A stretch of DNA of 64,000 nucleotides. Origin: M3007 sp046329435. Lineage in GTDB: Bacteria; Bacteroidota; Bacteroidia; Chitinophagales; Saprospiraceae. Location of the stretch: positions 1 through 64,000 of the forward strand of contig JAXLUR010000003.1 in NCBI GenBank assembly GCA_046329435.1, in the 5' to 3' direction. The translations under genes were made by a program, and so were the position numbers. Shown here one piece after another: positions 1 through 8,677 of this stretch. Each line of letters starts with the position of its first letter. The first letter of the stretch is position 1. The notes under the pieces are model-generated. The model did not search any database and was not told the origin of the DNA. It saw nothing but the letters and a program-made list of their open reading frames with translations.

Positions 1-35
1 CCAAAATCTTGTAACAAGTTTCCAAAATCCTGTAA
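1..35. repeat. Direct repeat, possible operator
   Basis: The 14-mer CCAAAATCTTGTAA at 1-14 recurs as CCAAAATCCTGTAA at 22-35 with one change. The repeat period is 21 bp, about two helical turns, so a regulator dimer pair could bind one face of the DNA. It lies directly upstream of the copper ATPase gene and would suit a metal-responsive operator. The window edge may cut a longer array. Function is inferred only. Confidence 0.35.
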
Positions 36-79
36 TGCCCGGGAAGGCAGGCCAGCCGAATTTTGCACAAAAATCGATC

Positions 80-2326
80 ATGGCTACCCTCACGACACAG
101 CGTAAAAAGAACGAACAGTTTGTTCGGCAAACATTCCCTGTCACGGGCATGAGTTGCGCCGCCTGTGCGGTGAGCGTGGAAGAAATAGTGGGCAAACAAG
201 CCGGCGTGCAGGATGCTTCGGTCAATTTTGCCACTCAAACCCTCGAAGTAAGTTTCGACCCCGTACTCGCCACGCCGGAAAGCATGCAATCGGCCATCCG
301 CGCCGGCGGTTACGACCTCATCGTAGCGACGGGCCAGGCTGCCGCCGAACAACAGGAAGAAACGCAGCGGGAATACGTACGCCGCCTGCGCACCCTGACG
401 CTGTGGGCCGCCGTGCTGAGCGCTCCGGTCGTTGCACTGGGCATGTTCGGCATGCGGATCGAGGGCGCCAACTGGATCATGATGATCCTCAGCGCTCCAG
501 TGGTGTTCGTGCTCGGGGCGCGGTTTTTCAGCGGCGCCTGGAAACAACTGCGCATCGGCAAGGCCAACATGGATACGCTGGTGGCACTGAGTACGGGTAT
601 CGCCTTCATTTTCAGCACGTTCAACACCATATACCCGTCTTTTTTCCACCGTCAGGGACTGCACGGACATGTCTATTTCGAGGCGGCAGCCGTGGTGGTA
701 ACCTTTGTTTTACTGGGCAAATTGCTCGAGGAAAGGGCAAAAGCCGGCACTTCTTCCGCCATTAAAAAACTCATCGGCCTCCAACCCAAAACCGTGCGCG
801 CCTTTCGCAACGGCATCGAGACGGAACTCGGAATAGCCGAGGTGCAGATTGGCGACGAGTTGCTGGTGCGGCCCGGCGAACGAATTGCGCTCGACGGGCT
901 CGTCCTGTCCGGCGAATCCTGGGTTGATGAAAGCTTGCTCAGCGGCGAGCCGCTGCCTGTTTCCAAAAACGCCGGCAGCCGCGTGTTTGCCGGCACCATC
1001 AATCAGAAAGGCAGTTTCCGGTTCCGCGCGGAAAAACTCGGCAGCGAAACCTTGCTGGCCCAGATCATCCGGCAAGTGCAGCAGGCCCAGGGCAGCAAAG
1101 CCCCTGTACAAAAACTGGTCGACCGGATCGCGGGCATTTTCGTACCGGTCGTTATCGGAATTGCCCTGCTCGCTTTCCTCGTGTGGATGGTGTGGGGCGG
1201 CGACAATGCCTTTGCCCATGCCTTGCTGGCCAGCGTGACGGTGCTGGTCATCGCCTGCCCCTGTGCACTGGGGCTCGCCACCCCGACGGCCATCATGGTC
1301 GGCGTGGGTAAAGGCGCCGAACACGGATTACTGATCAAAGACGCCGAAAGCCTCGAGATCGCCCACAAGGTCGATACCGTGGTGCTCGATAAAACAGGTA
1401 CCCTGACCGAAGGCCGGCCCCGGGTGACCGAAATGAAATGGCTGACGCCGGAATCCGCCGAACAAGCTGCTATCCTGCTGGCGTTGGAAAAACACTCCGA
1501 ACACCCCCTGGCCGGGGCAATTGTGGAATTGCTGACGGAAAAAGGGCTGCCAGCCCTCACTCCCGAACGGTTCGACAGCCATACTGGTCAGGGTGTGTCG
1601 GGTGTTTTCGGGTCGGTCGCGTATTACGCCGGGAGCCTGCAATGGCTGGAAAAACTGGGGCTTCGCCCTGCACCTGCCGCCCTCGAACAACTGAACCAAT
1701 GGCAACAACAAGCCGGGACGGTGGTGCTTTTTGCCAGCGAATCACAATTGCTGGCGCTTATCGCCCTCACCGATCCGCTCAAAAACGGTTCTGCCGAAGC
1801 GGTCTCCGCGCTGAAAAAAGCAGGTATCGAAGTCTGGCTGCTCAGCGGCGACCAGGCCGCCACCGCCGCCGAAGTGGCCCGCCAAACCGGCATCACCCGG
1901 GTAAAAGCCGGGCTGCTGCCCACCGACAAAGCCGACATGATTCGCCGCCTGCAAGCCGAAGGAAAGGTGGTGGCCATGGCTGGCGACGGCATCAACGACG
2001 CCGAAGCGCTGGCACAGGCCGATGTGGGCATTGCCATGGGAAAAGGCGCCGATATTGCCATGGAAACGGCGCGTATCACCCTGATGTCGGGCGATTTGCG
2101 GCAGTTGCCCAAAGCATTCAAACTGTCGCGCCAAACAGTGGCTACTATCCGCCAAAACCTGTTCTGGGCCTTCATCTACAACCTGATCGGCATACCGCTG
2201 GCCGCCGGCGTTCTGTACCCGGTCAACGGTTTTCTGCTCGACCCCATGATCGCCGGGGCAGCGATGGCCATGAGCTCGGTTTCGGTGGTCAGCAACAGCC
2301 TCCGGCTCAAAAGTAAAAAACTATAA
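80..2326 (+). CDS. copA: Cu+-exporting P-type ATPase (P1B-1)
   Basis: Inner-membrane copper pump that uses ATP to export Cu+ from the cytoplasm. One N-terminal heavy-metal-associated domain carries GMSCAAC. It is followed by paired membrane helices, the actuator-domain SGES-like loop (LLSGEPLPV), the transmembrane metal site CPC (IACPCALGLATPTA), the phosphorylation motif DKTGT, the HP motif (SEHPLA), and the hinge GDGINDAEALAQADVGIAMG. The late-helix residues YN (FIYNLIG) and MxxSS (MAMSSVSVVSNS) are the Cu+-type signature. I chose ATG 80 because it sits just before the HMA domain behind an AT-rich leader. ATG 35, adding 15 residues, is possible. Two further copper-binding genes follow closely, consistent with a copper-resistance operon. 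The 748-residue length is normal for a single-HMA CopA. Confidence 0.95.
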   Translation: MATLTTQRKKNEQFVRQTFPVTGMSCAACAVSVEEIVGKQAGVQDASVNFATQTLEVSFDPVLATPESMQSAIRAGGYDLIVATGQAAAEQQEETQREYVRRLRTLTLWAAVLSAPVVALGMFGMRIEGANWIMMILSAPVVFVLGARFFSGAWKQLRIGKANMDTLVALSTGIAFIFSTFNTIYPSFFHRQGLHGHVYFEAAAVVVTFVLLGKLLEERAKAGTSSAIKKLIGLQPKTVRAFRNGIETELGIAEVQIGDELLVRPGERIALDGLVLSGESWVDESLLSGEPLPVSKNAGSRVFAGTINQKGSFRFRAEKLGSETLLAQIIRQVQQAQGSKAPVQKLVDRIAGIFVPVVIGIALLAFLVWMVWGGDNAFAHALLASVTVLVIACPCALGLATPTAIMVGVGKGAEHGLLIKDAESLEIAHKVDTVVLDKTGTLTEGRPRVTEMKWLTPESAEQAAILLALEKHSEHPLAGAIVELLTEKGLPALTPERFDSHTGQGVSGVFGSVAYYAGSLQWLEKLGLRPAPAALEQLNQWQQQAGTVVLFASESQLLALIALTDPLKNGSAEAVSALKKAGIEVWLLSGDQAATAAEVARQTGITRVKAGLLPTDKADMIRRLQAEGKVVAMAGDGINDAEALAQADVGIAMGKGADIAMETARITLMSGDLRQLPKAFKLSRQTVATIRQNLFWAFIYNLIGIPLAAGVLYPVNGFLLDPMIAGAAMAMSSVSVVSNSLRLKSKKL

Positions 2327-2357
2327 GTCGTTCATTATTAATAAAATAAACAACAAT

Positions 2358-2570
2358 ATGCCCGGTAAAAAATTCAAAACCAACATCAAATGCAGCGCCT
2401 GTGTGGCCAAAGTTACCCCTGCGCTCGATCAATTGTTGGGCGAAGGCAACTGGTCGGTCGATCTGCAACACCCCGACCGACTGCTGGAAGTGCCCGACAA
2501 TACCCGCATCGAAGCGCTGGCAGAGGCGCTGACGCCCGTCGGCTACAAAGCCGAAACGGCCAACAACTGA
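2358..2570 (+). CDS. Small heavy-metal-associated (HMA) domain protein
   Basis: A 70-residue single-domain protein with the ferredoxin-like HMA pattern. Its metal site is degenerate, KCSACVAKV, so the two cysteines are spaced CxxC but the canonical GM before them is replaced by IK. It is probably a cytoplasmic copper chaperone or sensor delivering copper to the ATPase encoded 31 bp upstream. It has no signal peptide. The family resemblance is clear from the CxxC, the length and the C-terminal GYKAE segment. The exact partner is inferred from gene order. Confidence 0.8.
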   Translation: MPGKKFKTNIKCSACVAKVTPALDQLLGEGNWSVDLQHPDRLLEVPDNTRIEALAEALTPVGYKAETANN

Positions 2571-2592
2571 CAATTTTATCACTTACTTATCA

Positions 2593-2952
2593 ATGGTTAT
2601 GAAATATGCATTGCTTCTGCTCGGACTGGTATTCAGCCTCTCCGCCTGCAGCCAAAAGACTTCCAATTCCAGCCAGGAACTGTACAAAGTGGAGAACTTT
2701 ACGGTATCCGGCAACTGCGGTATGTGCAAAAAAACGATTGAAACGGCCGCCCTCAGCGTGAAAGGCGTATCAAAGGCGAGCTGGGACGTCGATACGCACA
2801 TCATGACGGTATTCTACAACACCGAAAAAGTCACGCTGGCCCAGATACAACAAAAAATAGCGGCCGCCGGCTACGACAACGATGGCCAGCGCGGCAACGA
2901 TACCGCGTATGCCAAACTGCCGGCCTGCTGTCATTACGAACGCCGGCAATAA
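2593..2952 (+). CDS. HMA-domain lipoprotein, copper-binding
   Basis: A 119-residue protein with a lipoprotein signal peptide (lipobox LSAC, acylated Cys about residue 19). An HMA fold follows with the site GNCGMCKKTIE, then a C-terminal Cys-Cys-His cluster (PACCHYE) that could add metal ligands. It probably binds copper in the periplasm or on a membrane surface and completes the cassette with the ATPase and the small HMA protein. ATG 2599 (two residues shorter) is an equally good start. HMA domains are usually cytoplasmic, so a lipid-anchored one is less common but known in Bacteroidota. Confidence 0.8.
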   Translation: MVMKYALLLLGLVFSLSACSQKTSNSSQELYKVENFTVSGNCGMCKKTIETAALSVKGVSKASWDVDTHIMTVFYNTEKVTLAQIQQKIAAAGYDNDGQRGNDTAYAKLPACCHYERRQ

Positions 2953-2968
2953 TCCGGCAAAACAGACC

Positions 2969-3029
2969 GGGGCAGGCAGGAGGAACAGGATAACTTACGT
3001 ATAATCAACCTGTTCGGCCGGCCTGCCCC
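2969..3029. terminator. Inverted repeat between convergent genes, likely bidirectional terminator
   Basis: The arm 2969-2989 (starting GGGGCAGGC, ending GAACAGG) pairs with 3009-3029 (CCTGTTC...GCCTGCCCC). Outer 9-bp and inner 7-bp stems are separated by a mismatched segment. It lies between the end of the copper cassette and the end of the opposing lipoprotein gene. There is no long T tract. Confidence 0.5.
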
Positions 3030-3051
3030 AATGTGTCTGCCTGTCGCAAGT

Positions 3052-3546
3052 TCAGGGTTGCATAGGCTCGGAACGTTCGAGCAGGGTGGCTTCGTCGCCG
3101 TCGACGGTATGGCGGATCCAGTGCCACTGGCGGTCGTTGAGGCGGGTAAAGGTCATGGGCTCTACGCCGTAAACAGCGGGGTCGAGGCGTACGTCTTTTT
3201 CACCGATCCAGCTGATGACCCACTGGCGGTTGGAGCCGAAGTAGAAGCGGCCGTCGTGCCAGCTCAGCAGGCTCATGGTGGAGCCTTTCATTTCGTCGAA
3301 ATTGAACACCTCGACGGTCTGGTCATCGTGAAACTGGAAGAGGATGCGGAAATTCCGGCCGGCGTCTTTGCCGGTCCAGGAACCGGCCAGCCAGTCGAGC
3401 TTGCGCAAATCATTTTGCTTGTAATGTACTTCCGGAGCGTTGGGAAGCAACATGTACACTTCTTCGCGAAGTTGCGGATTGGAGCGGCAGGCGAACAGGC
3501 TGATCAGGATCAGCACGGGGAGCAAAAAGAGGAGATTGTTTTTCAT
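3052..3546 (-). CDS. DUF6265-like lipoprotein
   Basis: A 164-residue lipoprotein. The signal peptide ends in a lipobox-like LFAC, then a domain begins LDWLAGSWTGKDAGR and continues with beta-rich segments (VISWIGEKDVRLDP...). The 'WLAG.W' opening resembles the DUF6265 family of small lipocalin-like exported proteins. Its biochemical role is unknown. The gene lies downstream of the last permease on the same strand but has its own sigma-54-like promoter and paired upstream boxes matching those of the exporter operon, so it is probably part of the same regulon. The family call is by motif recall. Confidence 0.7.
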   Translation of the reverse strand: MKNNLLFLLPVLILISLFACRSNPQLREEVYMLLPNAPEVHYKQNDLRKLDWLAGSWTGKDAGRNFRILFQFHDDQTVEVFNFDEMKGSTMSLLSWHDGRFYFGSNRQWVISWIGEKDVRLDPAVYGVEPMTFTRLNDRQWHWIRHTVDGDEATLLERSEPMQP

Positions 3547-3581
3547 AGCCTGAAAGAAGGAATGGGTTCAGTGCGGCAACA

Positions 3582-3600
3582 GGGGCAAATCCGTTGCCAA
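3582..3600 (-). promoter_or_regulatory. Sigma-54 (-24/-12) promoter upstream of the lipoprotein gene
   Basis: On the minus strand the sequence reads TTGGCAACGGATTTGC. GG and GC are separated by exactly 10 nt, the defining -24/-12 spacing. The -12 dinucleotide is at 3586-3585, about 40 nt before the ATG at 3546. Only the C of TTGGCAC is changed from consensus. Confidence 0.7.
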
Positions 3601-3653
3601 TTTAATAACTTATTTGTTTTCAGAATTTTATAAATTTTTGTTAAAACTTTAAA

Positions 3654-3690
3654 AGTCCGAAAACGTACACTGAATGTTCGAAAACGTACA
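3654..3690. promoter_or_regulatory. Paired palindromic upstream activating boxes
   Basis: Two 16-bp boxes, AGTCCG-AAAA-CGTACA at 3654-3669 and TGTTCG-AAAA-CGTACA at 3675-3690, lie 21 bp apart. They fit the consensus TGTnCG-N4-CGnACA also found as a pair at 19074-19109. Their midpoint is about 86 bp upstream of the -12 element at 3585. They are probably binding sites for the NtrC-type regulator encoded at 19190. Confidence 0.65.
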
Positions 3691-3707
3691 CCGCTCCCGG
3701 CGCGCTG

Positions 3708-6146
3708 CTACTCGCTCCTCAATGCTTTGACCGGATTGGCCAGGGCCGCCCGAATGCTATGGAAACTCACGGTCAGCACGGCGATCAGGACGGCGCTCAA
3801 CCCCGCCAGGGCAAAGTACGTCCAGCCGGGTTCGATGCGGTAGGCAAAGTCGGACAGCCAGCGGCGCATAACATACCATGCGAGGGGCGTGGCGATGGCA
3901 ATGGCGATCAGGACCAGCCGCACCAAATCGGCCGCCAGCAAACGCATAATGCCGATAACACTGGCGCCCAGCACTTTACGGATGCCGATCTCCTTGGTGC
4001 GTTTCAGGGCGGCAAGCGCGACGAGGCCAAACAATCCGAGGCAAGCCAGCGCGACAGCCAGCGCTCCTGCGTACCCGACAATGGTCGTCCAGCGCGACTC
4101 CGACTCGTAAAAACGCGCCAGATTCTCGTCGAGAAACGTGTAGCGAAAAGGCAAATTGGGGTCCGCATCCGTCCACGCTTTTCGGGCCAGCGCAATACCT
4201 TCCGCCTGCGCTCCCGGCCGCAGCCGCACAAAAAACTGGAAAGGCTGATAGCCGTTGAACATGTGAAACATCATGGGTTTCACGTCCTGATGCAACGACA
4301 GGAAGTTGAAATCGCGCACCACACCGACTACGACCGGATTGTTTTTCCCGTTTTCGTTGTAACCTTTCAGTTCCTGGCCCGTAGCCGTCGCTTGCGTCCA
4401 TCCGAAATCGCGCATCATCGTCTCGTTGATGATGACCGAAGTAACGGTATCGGCCGACACGGCACGATCGAACAAACGCCCGGCCAGCAGATCCATCCCG
4501 AGTACGGGCATGTACTCAGGGTCGATGAAATATTCGTACACCTGCTTTTGCTGCCCTTCGTATTCAAAACCGCTTCGGCTCCAGCCCGCCTCCGCTCCCA
4601 GCCCCAGCTCGGCCGACGCCACGCCGGCTACGACCGGTTGCGCAGAAAGCGCCTGTTTGAACAAGGGGAAAATCCGTTTGGTATCGGCATCTTCGGCATT
4701 CACCACCAGCACGTTTTCCTTGTTGAAACCCGGATTTTTTTCCTGAAGAAAATGCAACTGCCTGAGCATGATAAACGTGCAGGCTATCAGTCCGACCGAC
4801 AATACAAACTGGAAGGTGACGAGGCTTTTGGTAAACAAATTGGAGCCTGCCACCCGGAATTTGCTTTTCAGGGCCTCTACCGGGCGGAAGCCCGACAAGA
4901 CCAGCGCCGGGTACGCGCCTGCTACCAGGCCGGTGAACAGGGTGAGGCCCGCCAGCATCCAGCCCAGTTCGGGATACAGGGTCAAATCAAAGCGCAGTTG
5001 TTTGCCTACCAGCTCGTTGAAGGCCGGTAAAAACGCCCACACCAGCCCGCCGGCAAGCATCATGGAGACCATACTCAGCAAAAGGGACTCAGTCAGAAAT
5101 TGCCCGACCAGCTGCGAGCGCCGGGCGCCGGTCACTTTCCGAACGCCGATTTCACGCGCCCGGCTGGCAGAGCGACCGATGGAAAGGGTGGTAAAATTGA
5201 TGCAGGCGATCAACAACACCAGACCGCCAAGGCCGAGCAAAATCCAGCCGTAGCGCGGGTTGACGGGCGAGGTCTCGCCCCCGCCCACAGCCGGATCGGT
5301 GTGCCACTCGGTCAAGGGCTGCAGTCGGTACGATGTCGGGGCGCCGGCGCCGGTCCATTGGCCCTTGTTTCGGGCTTCCTCGGCTTCGCCTGGGTGATAC
5401 TTGTTGTAAAATTGCTGAAGCCGGGCGCTGTCTGTTACCAGGCCGCAGCCGGGCCGGAGTTGCACGAGGGTGAAGTAGGCGGAGCGGTTCCAGTTATCGA
5501 CGCCTTTTTTGCCAAATTTGGAAGAAGCATGTTTGTCGAAACTGGCCAGCAGGTCGAACCTGATGCTCGAATTGGGCGGAAGGTCGCGCGCGATCGCCGT
5601 CACCACAAAAGGCTCGAATGCCTCGCCGACCTTGATCTCAAGGGTTTTGCCTGTCGGATTTTTTTCTCCGAAAAAATCAAGAGCCGCCTGTTCGGTCAGC
5701 ACCACGCCGTTCGGGTCGGCCAGCGCGCTGTGCGGGTCGCCGTACCGCAAGGGGAAACTCAGCACTTCGAGCGCCTGGGGGTCGGCATACACGATGTTTC
5801 GCGCAGTCAGCAGTTTGTCCGACCGCACGAACTGATCGCCCCAGTCGCAGAGCCGCACGTATTGCTCCACATCGGGCAGATCGGCTTTCATGGCCGGCCC
5901 AAGCGGCATGGGCAGGTAGGGGTCGGATGAGGCGGCTTCGCCGTTGGCAGGCAAAATATGCCGGTACACCCTGAAAATCCGGTCCGCATTGCGGTGAAAT
6001 CGATCGAACGAAAATTCATCGTTCACATGCAGCATCAGCAGCGAAAAACAGGCCAGGCCCAGAGATAGTCCGACGACATTGATCGCCGAAAGCATCTTGT
6101 GTTTCCAGAGGGTGCGGAGGGCGACATTCAGGTAGTTGCGGATCAT
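3708..6146 (-). CDS. ABC transporter permease, MacB/FtsX type (paralogue 5 of 5)
   Basis: An 812-residue permease with two MacB periplasmic-core/FtsX modules. An N-terminal helix follows MIRNYLNVALRTLWKHK. A large periplasmic domain, three helices with the conserved ARSREIGVRK-type coupling segment (SRAREIGVRKVTGARRSQL), a second periplasmic domain and a final FtsX block (RTKEIGIRKVLGASV) follow. It ends ...NPVKALRSE like its four neighbours. It lacks its own ATPase domain and must use the separately encoded ATPases upstream. It is the last of five tandem permeases, 25 bp after the preceding one. Substrate is unknown; related systems expel peptides, lipids or drugs by a mechanotransmission mechanism. 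Confidence 0.92.
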   Translation of the reverse strand: MIRNYLNVALRTLWKHKMLSAINVVGLSLGLACFSLLMLHVNDEFSFDRFHRNADRIFRVYRHILPANGEAASSDPYLPMPLGPAMKADLPDVEQYVRLCDWGDQFVRSDKLLTARNIVYADPQALEVLSFPLRYGDPHSALADPNGVVLTEQAALDFFGEKNPTGKTLEIKVGEAFEPFVVTAIARDLPPNSSIRFDLLASFDKHASSKFGKKGVDNWNRSAYFTLVQLRPGCGLVTDSARLQQFYNKYHPGEAEEARNKGQWTGAGAPTSYRLQPLTEWHTDPAVGGGETSPVNPRYGWILLGLGGLVLLIACINFTTLSIGRSASRAREIGVRKVTGARRSQLVGQFLTESLLLSMVSMMLAGGLVWAFLPAFNELVGKQLRFDLTLYPELGWMLAGLTLFTGLVAGAYPALVLSGFRPVEALKSKFRVAGSNLFTKSLVTFQFVLSVGLIACTFIMLRQLHFLQEKNPGFNKENVLVVNAEDADTKRIFPLFKQALSAQPVVAGVASAELGLGAEAGWSRSGFEYEGQQKQVYEYFIDPEYMPVLGMDLLAGRLFDRAVSADTVTSVIINETMMRDFGWTQATATGQELKGYNENGKNNPVVVGVVRDFNFLSLHQDVKPMMFHMFNGYQPFQFFVRLRPGAQAEGIALARKAWTDADPNLPFRYTFLDENLARFYESESRWTTIVGYAGALAVALACLGLFGLVALAALKRTKEIGIRKVLGASVIGIMRLLAADLVRLVLIAIAIATPLAWYVMRRWLSDFAYRIEPGWTYFALAGLSAVLIAVLTVSFHSIRAALANPVKALRSE

Positions 6147-6171
6147 GACGACAGGGATGAAGGATGAAAAA

Positions 6172-8634
6172 TTACTCGTTGCGAAGCGACTTGACCGGGT
6201 CGGCCAGGGCCGCCCGAATGCTTTGAAAACTGACGGTCAGGAAAGCGATGACCAAAGCCCCCAATCCTGCGAGCACAAAAATCCACCAGGAAATTTCGGC
6301 GCGGTAGGCAAAATCGCCGAGCCACTGCTTCATGGCATACCAGGCGACGGGCGTGGCGATGACGATGGCGGCCAGCACCAGTCGCAGAAAATCGCTGGCC
6401 AGCAGACGAGTGATGCCCGCCACACTGGCGCCCATCACCTTGCGGATGCCGATCTCCTTGGTGCGTTGTTCGGTGGTGAATGCGGCCAGGCCAAACAGCC
6501 CGAGGCAGGAAATGAGCACCGACAACAAACTGAAAATACCGGCGATTTTGCCCACCCGTCGTTCATCGCGGTACATGCGGTCAAAAGCGTCGTCGAGAAA
6601 GCGGTAACTGAAGGGCTGGCCCGGCGACAGGCTTTTCCAGTTTTTTTCCAAAGTCGCTATGACGGAACCTGCTTCCTCGCTATCAAAACGAAAACAGGCT
6701 AGCCCCTGCGAGCGCCCCAGTTGCAGGCACAGCGCCCTGATATTGCTGTGCAGGCTTTCAAAATGAAAATCTTTCACCACTCCGATGACGGTCAGCTCGG
6801 TGTAGTCTTCGGGCCGGGTTTTGCCCGGCTGAAAACTGGAGTCGAGGGTGTATATTTTTTGCCCTATGGGATCGGCGAAGCCGAAACGCCGTGCGGCTGT
6901 TTCGTTGATAATCACCGCCGTGCTGTCGGTCACCCTTGCCGGGTCGAAGCTTCGCCCGGCGGTAATTTCCATACCCAGTGTGGCAAGATAGTCGTTGTCA
7001 ACACGCCAGCGTTGCATGCTCACCGTGTTGTCTTTGTCGATGGCGCGCACTTTGGAAAAGCCCTGGTCGTTGCGGTTCGAAGGGATCGGGAGAAAGCCGG
7101 AAACCGTCGCATTTTTGACTGCCGGCAGGCGCAACATTTCGTCTTTCAGGGTGTAGATTTTGTCACCCAGGGCATAGGCATCATCCAGAATGATGACCTG
7201 TTTTTTGTCAAAACCGAGTTTTTTTTGCTGAATAAACTGCAACTGGCGGTACACCAGCAGGGTGGCCACGATCAGCGACACCGAAATGGAGAACTGAAAC
7301 ACCACCAGGGCACTGCGGAAGCGTTTGCCGCCTTTTGCTCTCGAATTGACCTCGCCTTTCAAGACCCGTACCGCGTCGTAGGCCGAAAGAAAAAACGCGG
7401 GATAACTGCCGGCCAGCAAACTGACCAGCACGGTGCCGCCGGCCAGCGCCAGCCAGAAGCCCGGCTCCGCCAGCGGCAAGGCCAATTCGCGGCCGGTCAG
7501 GCTGCGGTACCAGGGCAGGGCCAGCGCAGCAAATGCAAGCGCCAGGCCCACCGCCAGCGCAGTGATGAGCAGCGATTCGCCCAAAAATTGACCAACCAGG
7601 GCCGCTCGCCGCCCGCCGAGCGCCTTGCGGACGCCGATTTCGCGGGCGCGGCCTGCCGAACGCGCGGTCGCCAGGTTCATAAAATTGATACAGGCAATCA
7701 ACAGGATAAAAGCCGCAATCGCGCTGAAAATCCAGACGTATTTGATGCTGCCGTTGGGCGACAGTTCGGCCGTCAGGTTAGAATGCAGGTGAATATCGGT
7801 CAGGTTTTGCAGGTAAAAGCGGGCGTACTGGCCCGTTTGCGCAAATTCCTCGGGGGTGGTGCCCAACATTTGCCGAACCGAGATGTCTATTCGCTCTTTT
7901 GACAGCTCGGCAAATTTTTTCCTGAACAGCGCAGGGTCGGCGCCTTTGCGCAGTAAAAAATAGGTCTGGAAATTATTGTTGGAAGCCCAGGTGATCGGGT
8001 CGTTGCTCACTTCCTCGTTGCCGTTCATCGACAGCAGCAGGTCGGCCTGAAAATGGCTGTTGGACGGCATGTCTTCAAACACGGCCGTGACCAGCCAGCG
8101 GTCCTTGTTTTCCAGTACGAGCGTTTTGCCGAGCGCCAGCTGGGGCGAGGAAAAATATTTCTCCGCCCGGCTTTTCGACAAGGCTACGCTGCGCGGGGCG
8201 GTCAGGCAGGTACCCGGGTTTCCTTCGAGGATTTTTAGCGGAAATACTTCGAAAAAAGTGCTGTCCACGGTCAGCACCTTTTCTTCCCGGATGTTTTGCT
8301 GCGCCTCGCCGTCGCGCCGCACCAGGTAGCTGCCGTAATCGCGGAAACGGCACCACGATTGAATTTCAGGCAGTTGGCGGGCCGCGTCAGGGGCCATGAC
8401 CGACGATACCACCGCCAGTTCGTAGTGCTGTCCGGCAAAATTGATATCGGCAGCGGCGCGTAAAATGCGGTCGGCCTGCGGGTTCCAGCGGTCGAAACTG
8501 AGCTCGTGCTGCACGTACAAGGCGATCAGCAGGGCCGCGCCCAGGCCGATGCCCAGGCCCGACACGTTCAAACCTGCGTACAAGGGGCTTTTGCGCAGGT
8601 TTCGAAAGGCGATCAGAAGATTTGTTTTTAACAT
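6172..8634 (-). CDS. ABC transporter permease, MacB/FtsX type (paralogue 4 of 5)
   Basis: An 820-residue paralogue of the adjacent permeases. It has an N-terminal membrane anchor (RNLRKSPLYAGLNVSGLGIG) and a periplasmic core domain. The first FtsX block contains SAGRAREIGVRKALGGRRAAL. A second periplasmic domain and a second FtsX block (EQRTKEIGIRKVMGASVAGI) follow, ending DPVKSLRNE. It is transcribed 43 bp after the permease ending at 8678 and 25 bp before the next one, so it is co-transcribed. The divergence of its periplasmic domains from its neighbours suggests distinct partners or substrates rather than recent duplication. Confidence 0.92.
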   Translation of the reverse strand: MLKTNLLIAFRNLRKSPLYAGLNVSGLGIGLGAALLIALYVQHELSFDRWNPQADRILRAAADINFAGQHYELAVVSSVMAPDAARQLPEIQSWCRFRDYGSYLVRRDGEAQQNIREEKVLTVDSTFFEVFPLKILEGNPGTCLTAPRSVALSKSRAEKYFSSPQLALGKTLVLENKDRWLVTAVFEDMPSNSHFQADLLLSMNGNEEVSNDPITWASNNNFQTYFLLRKGADPALFRKKFAELSKERIDISVRQMLGTTPEEFAQTGQYARFYLQNLTDIHLHSNLTAELSPNGSIKYVWIFSAIAAFILLIACINFMNLATARSAGRAREIGVRKALGGRRAALVGQFLGESLLITALAVGLALAFAALALPWYRSLTGRELALPLAEPGFWLALAGGTVLVSLLAGSYPAFFLSAYDAVRVLKGEVNSRAKGGKRFRSALVVFQFSISVSLIVATLLVYRQLQFIQQKKLGFDKKQVIILDDAYALGDKIYTLKDEMLRLPAVKNATVSGFLPIPSNRNDQGFSKVRAIDKDNTVSMQRWRVDNDYLATLGMEITAGRSFDPARVTDSTAVIINETAARRFGFADPIGQKIYTLDSSFQPGKTRPEDYTELTVIGVVKDFHFESLHSNIRALCLQLGRSQGLACFRFDSEEAGSVIATLEKNWKSLSPGQPFSYRFLDDAFDRMYRDERRVGKIAGIFSLLSVLISCLGLFGLAAFTTEQRTKEIGIRKVMGASVAGITRLLASDFLRLVLAAIVIATPVAWYAMKQWLGDFAYRAEISWWIFVLAGLGALVIAFLTVSFQSIRAALADPVKSLRNE

Positions 8635-8677
8635 TTCACAGCTTGTTTAAAGGCATTATCACAGGAATCAGGGGGAT

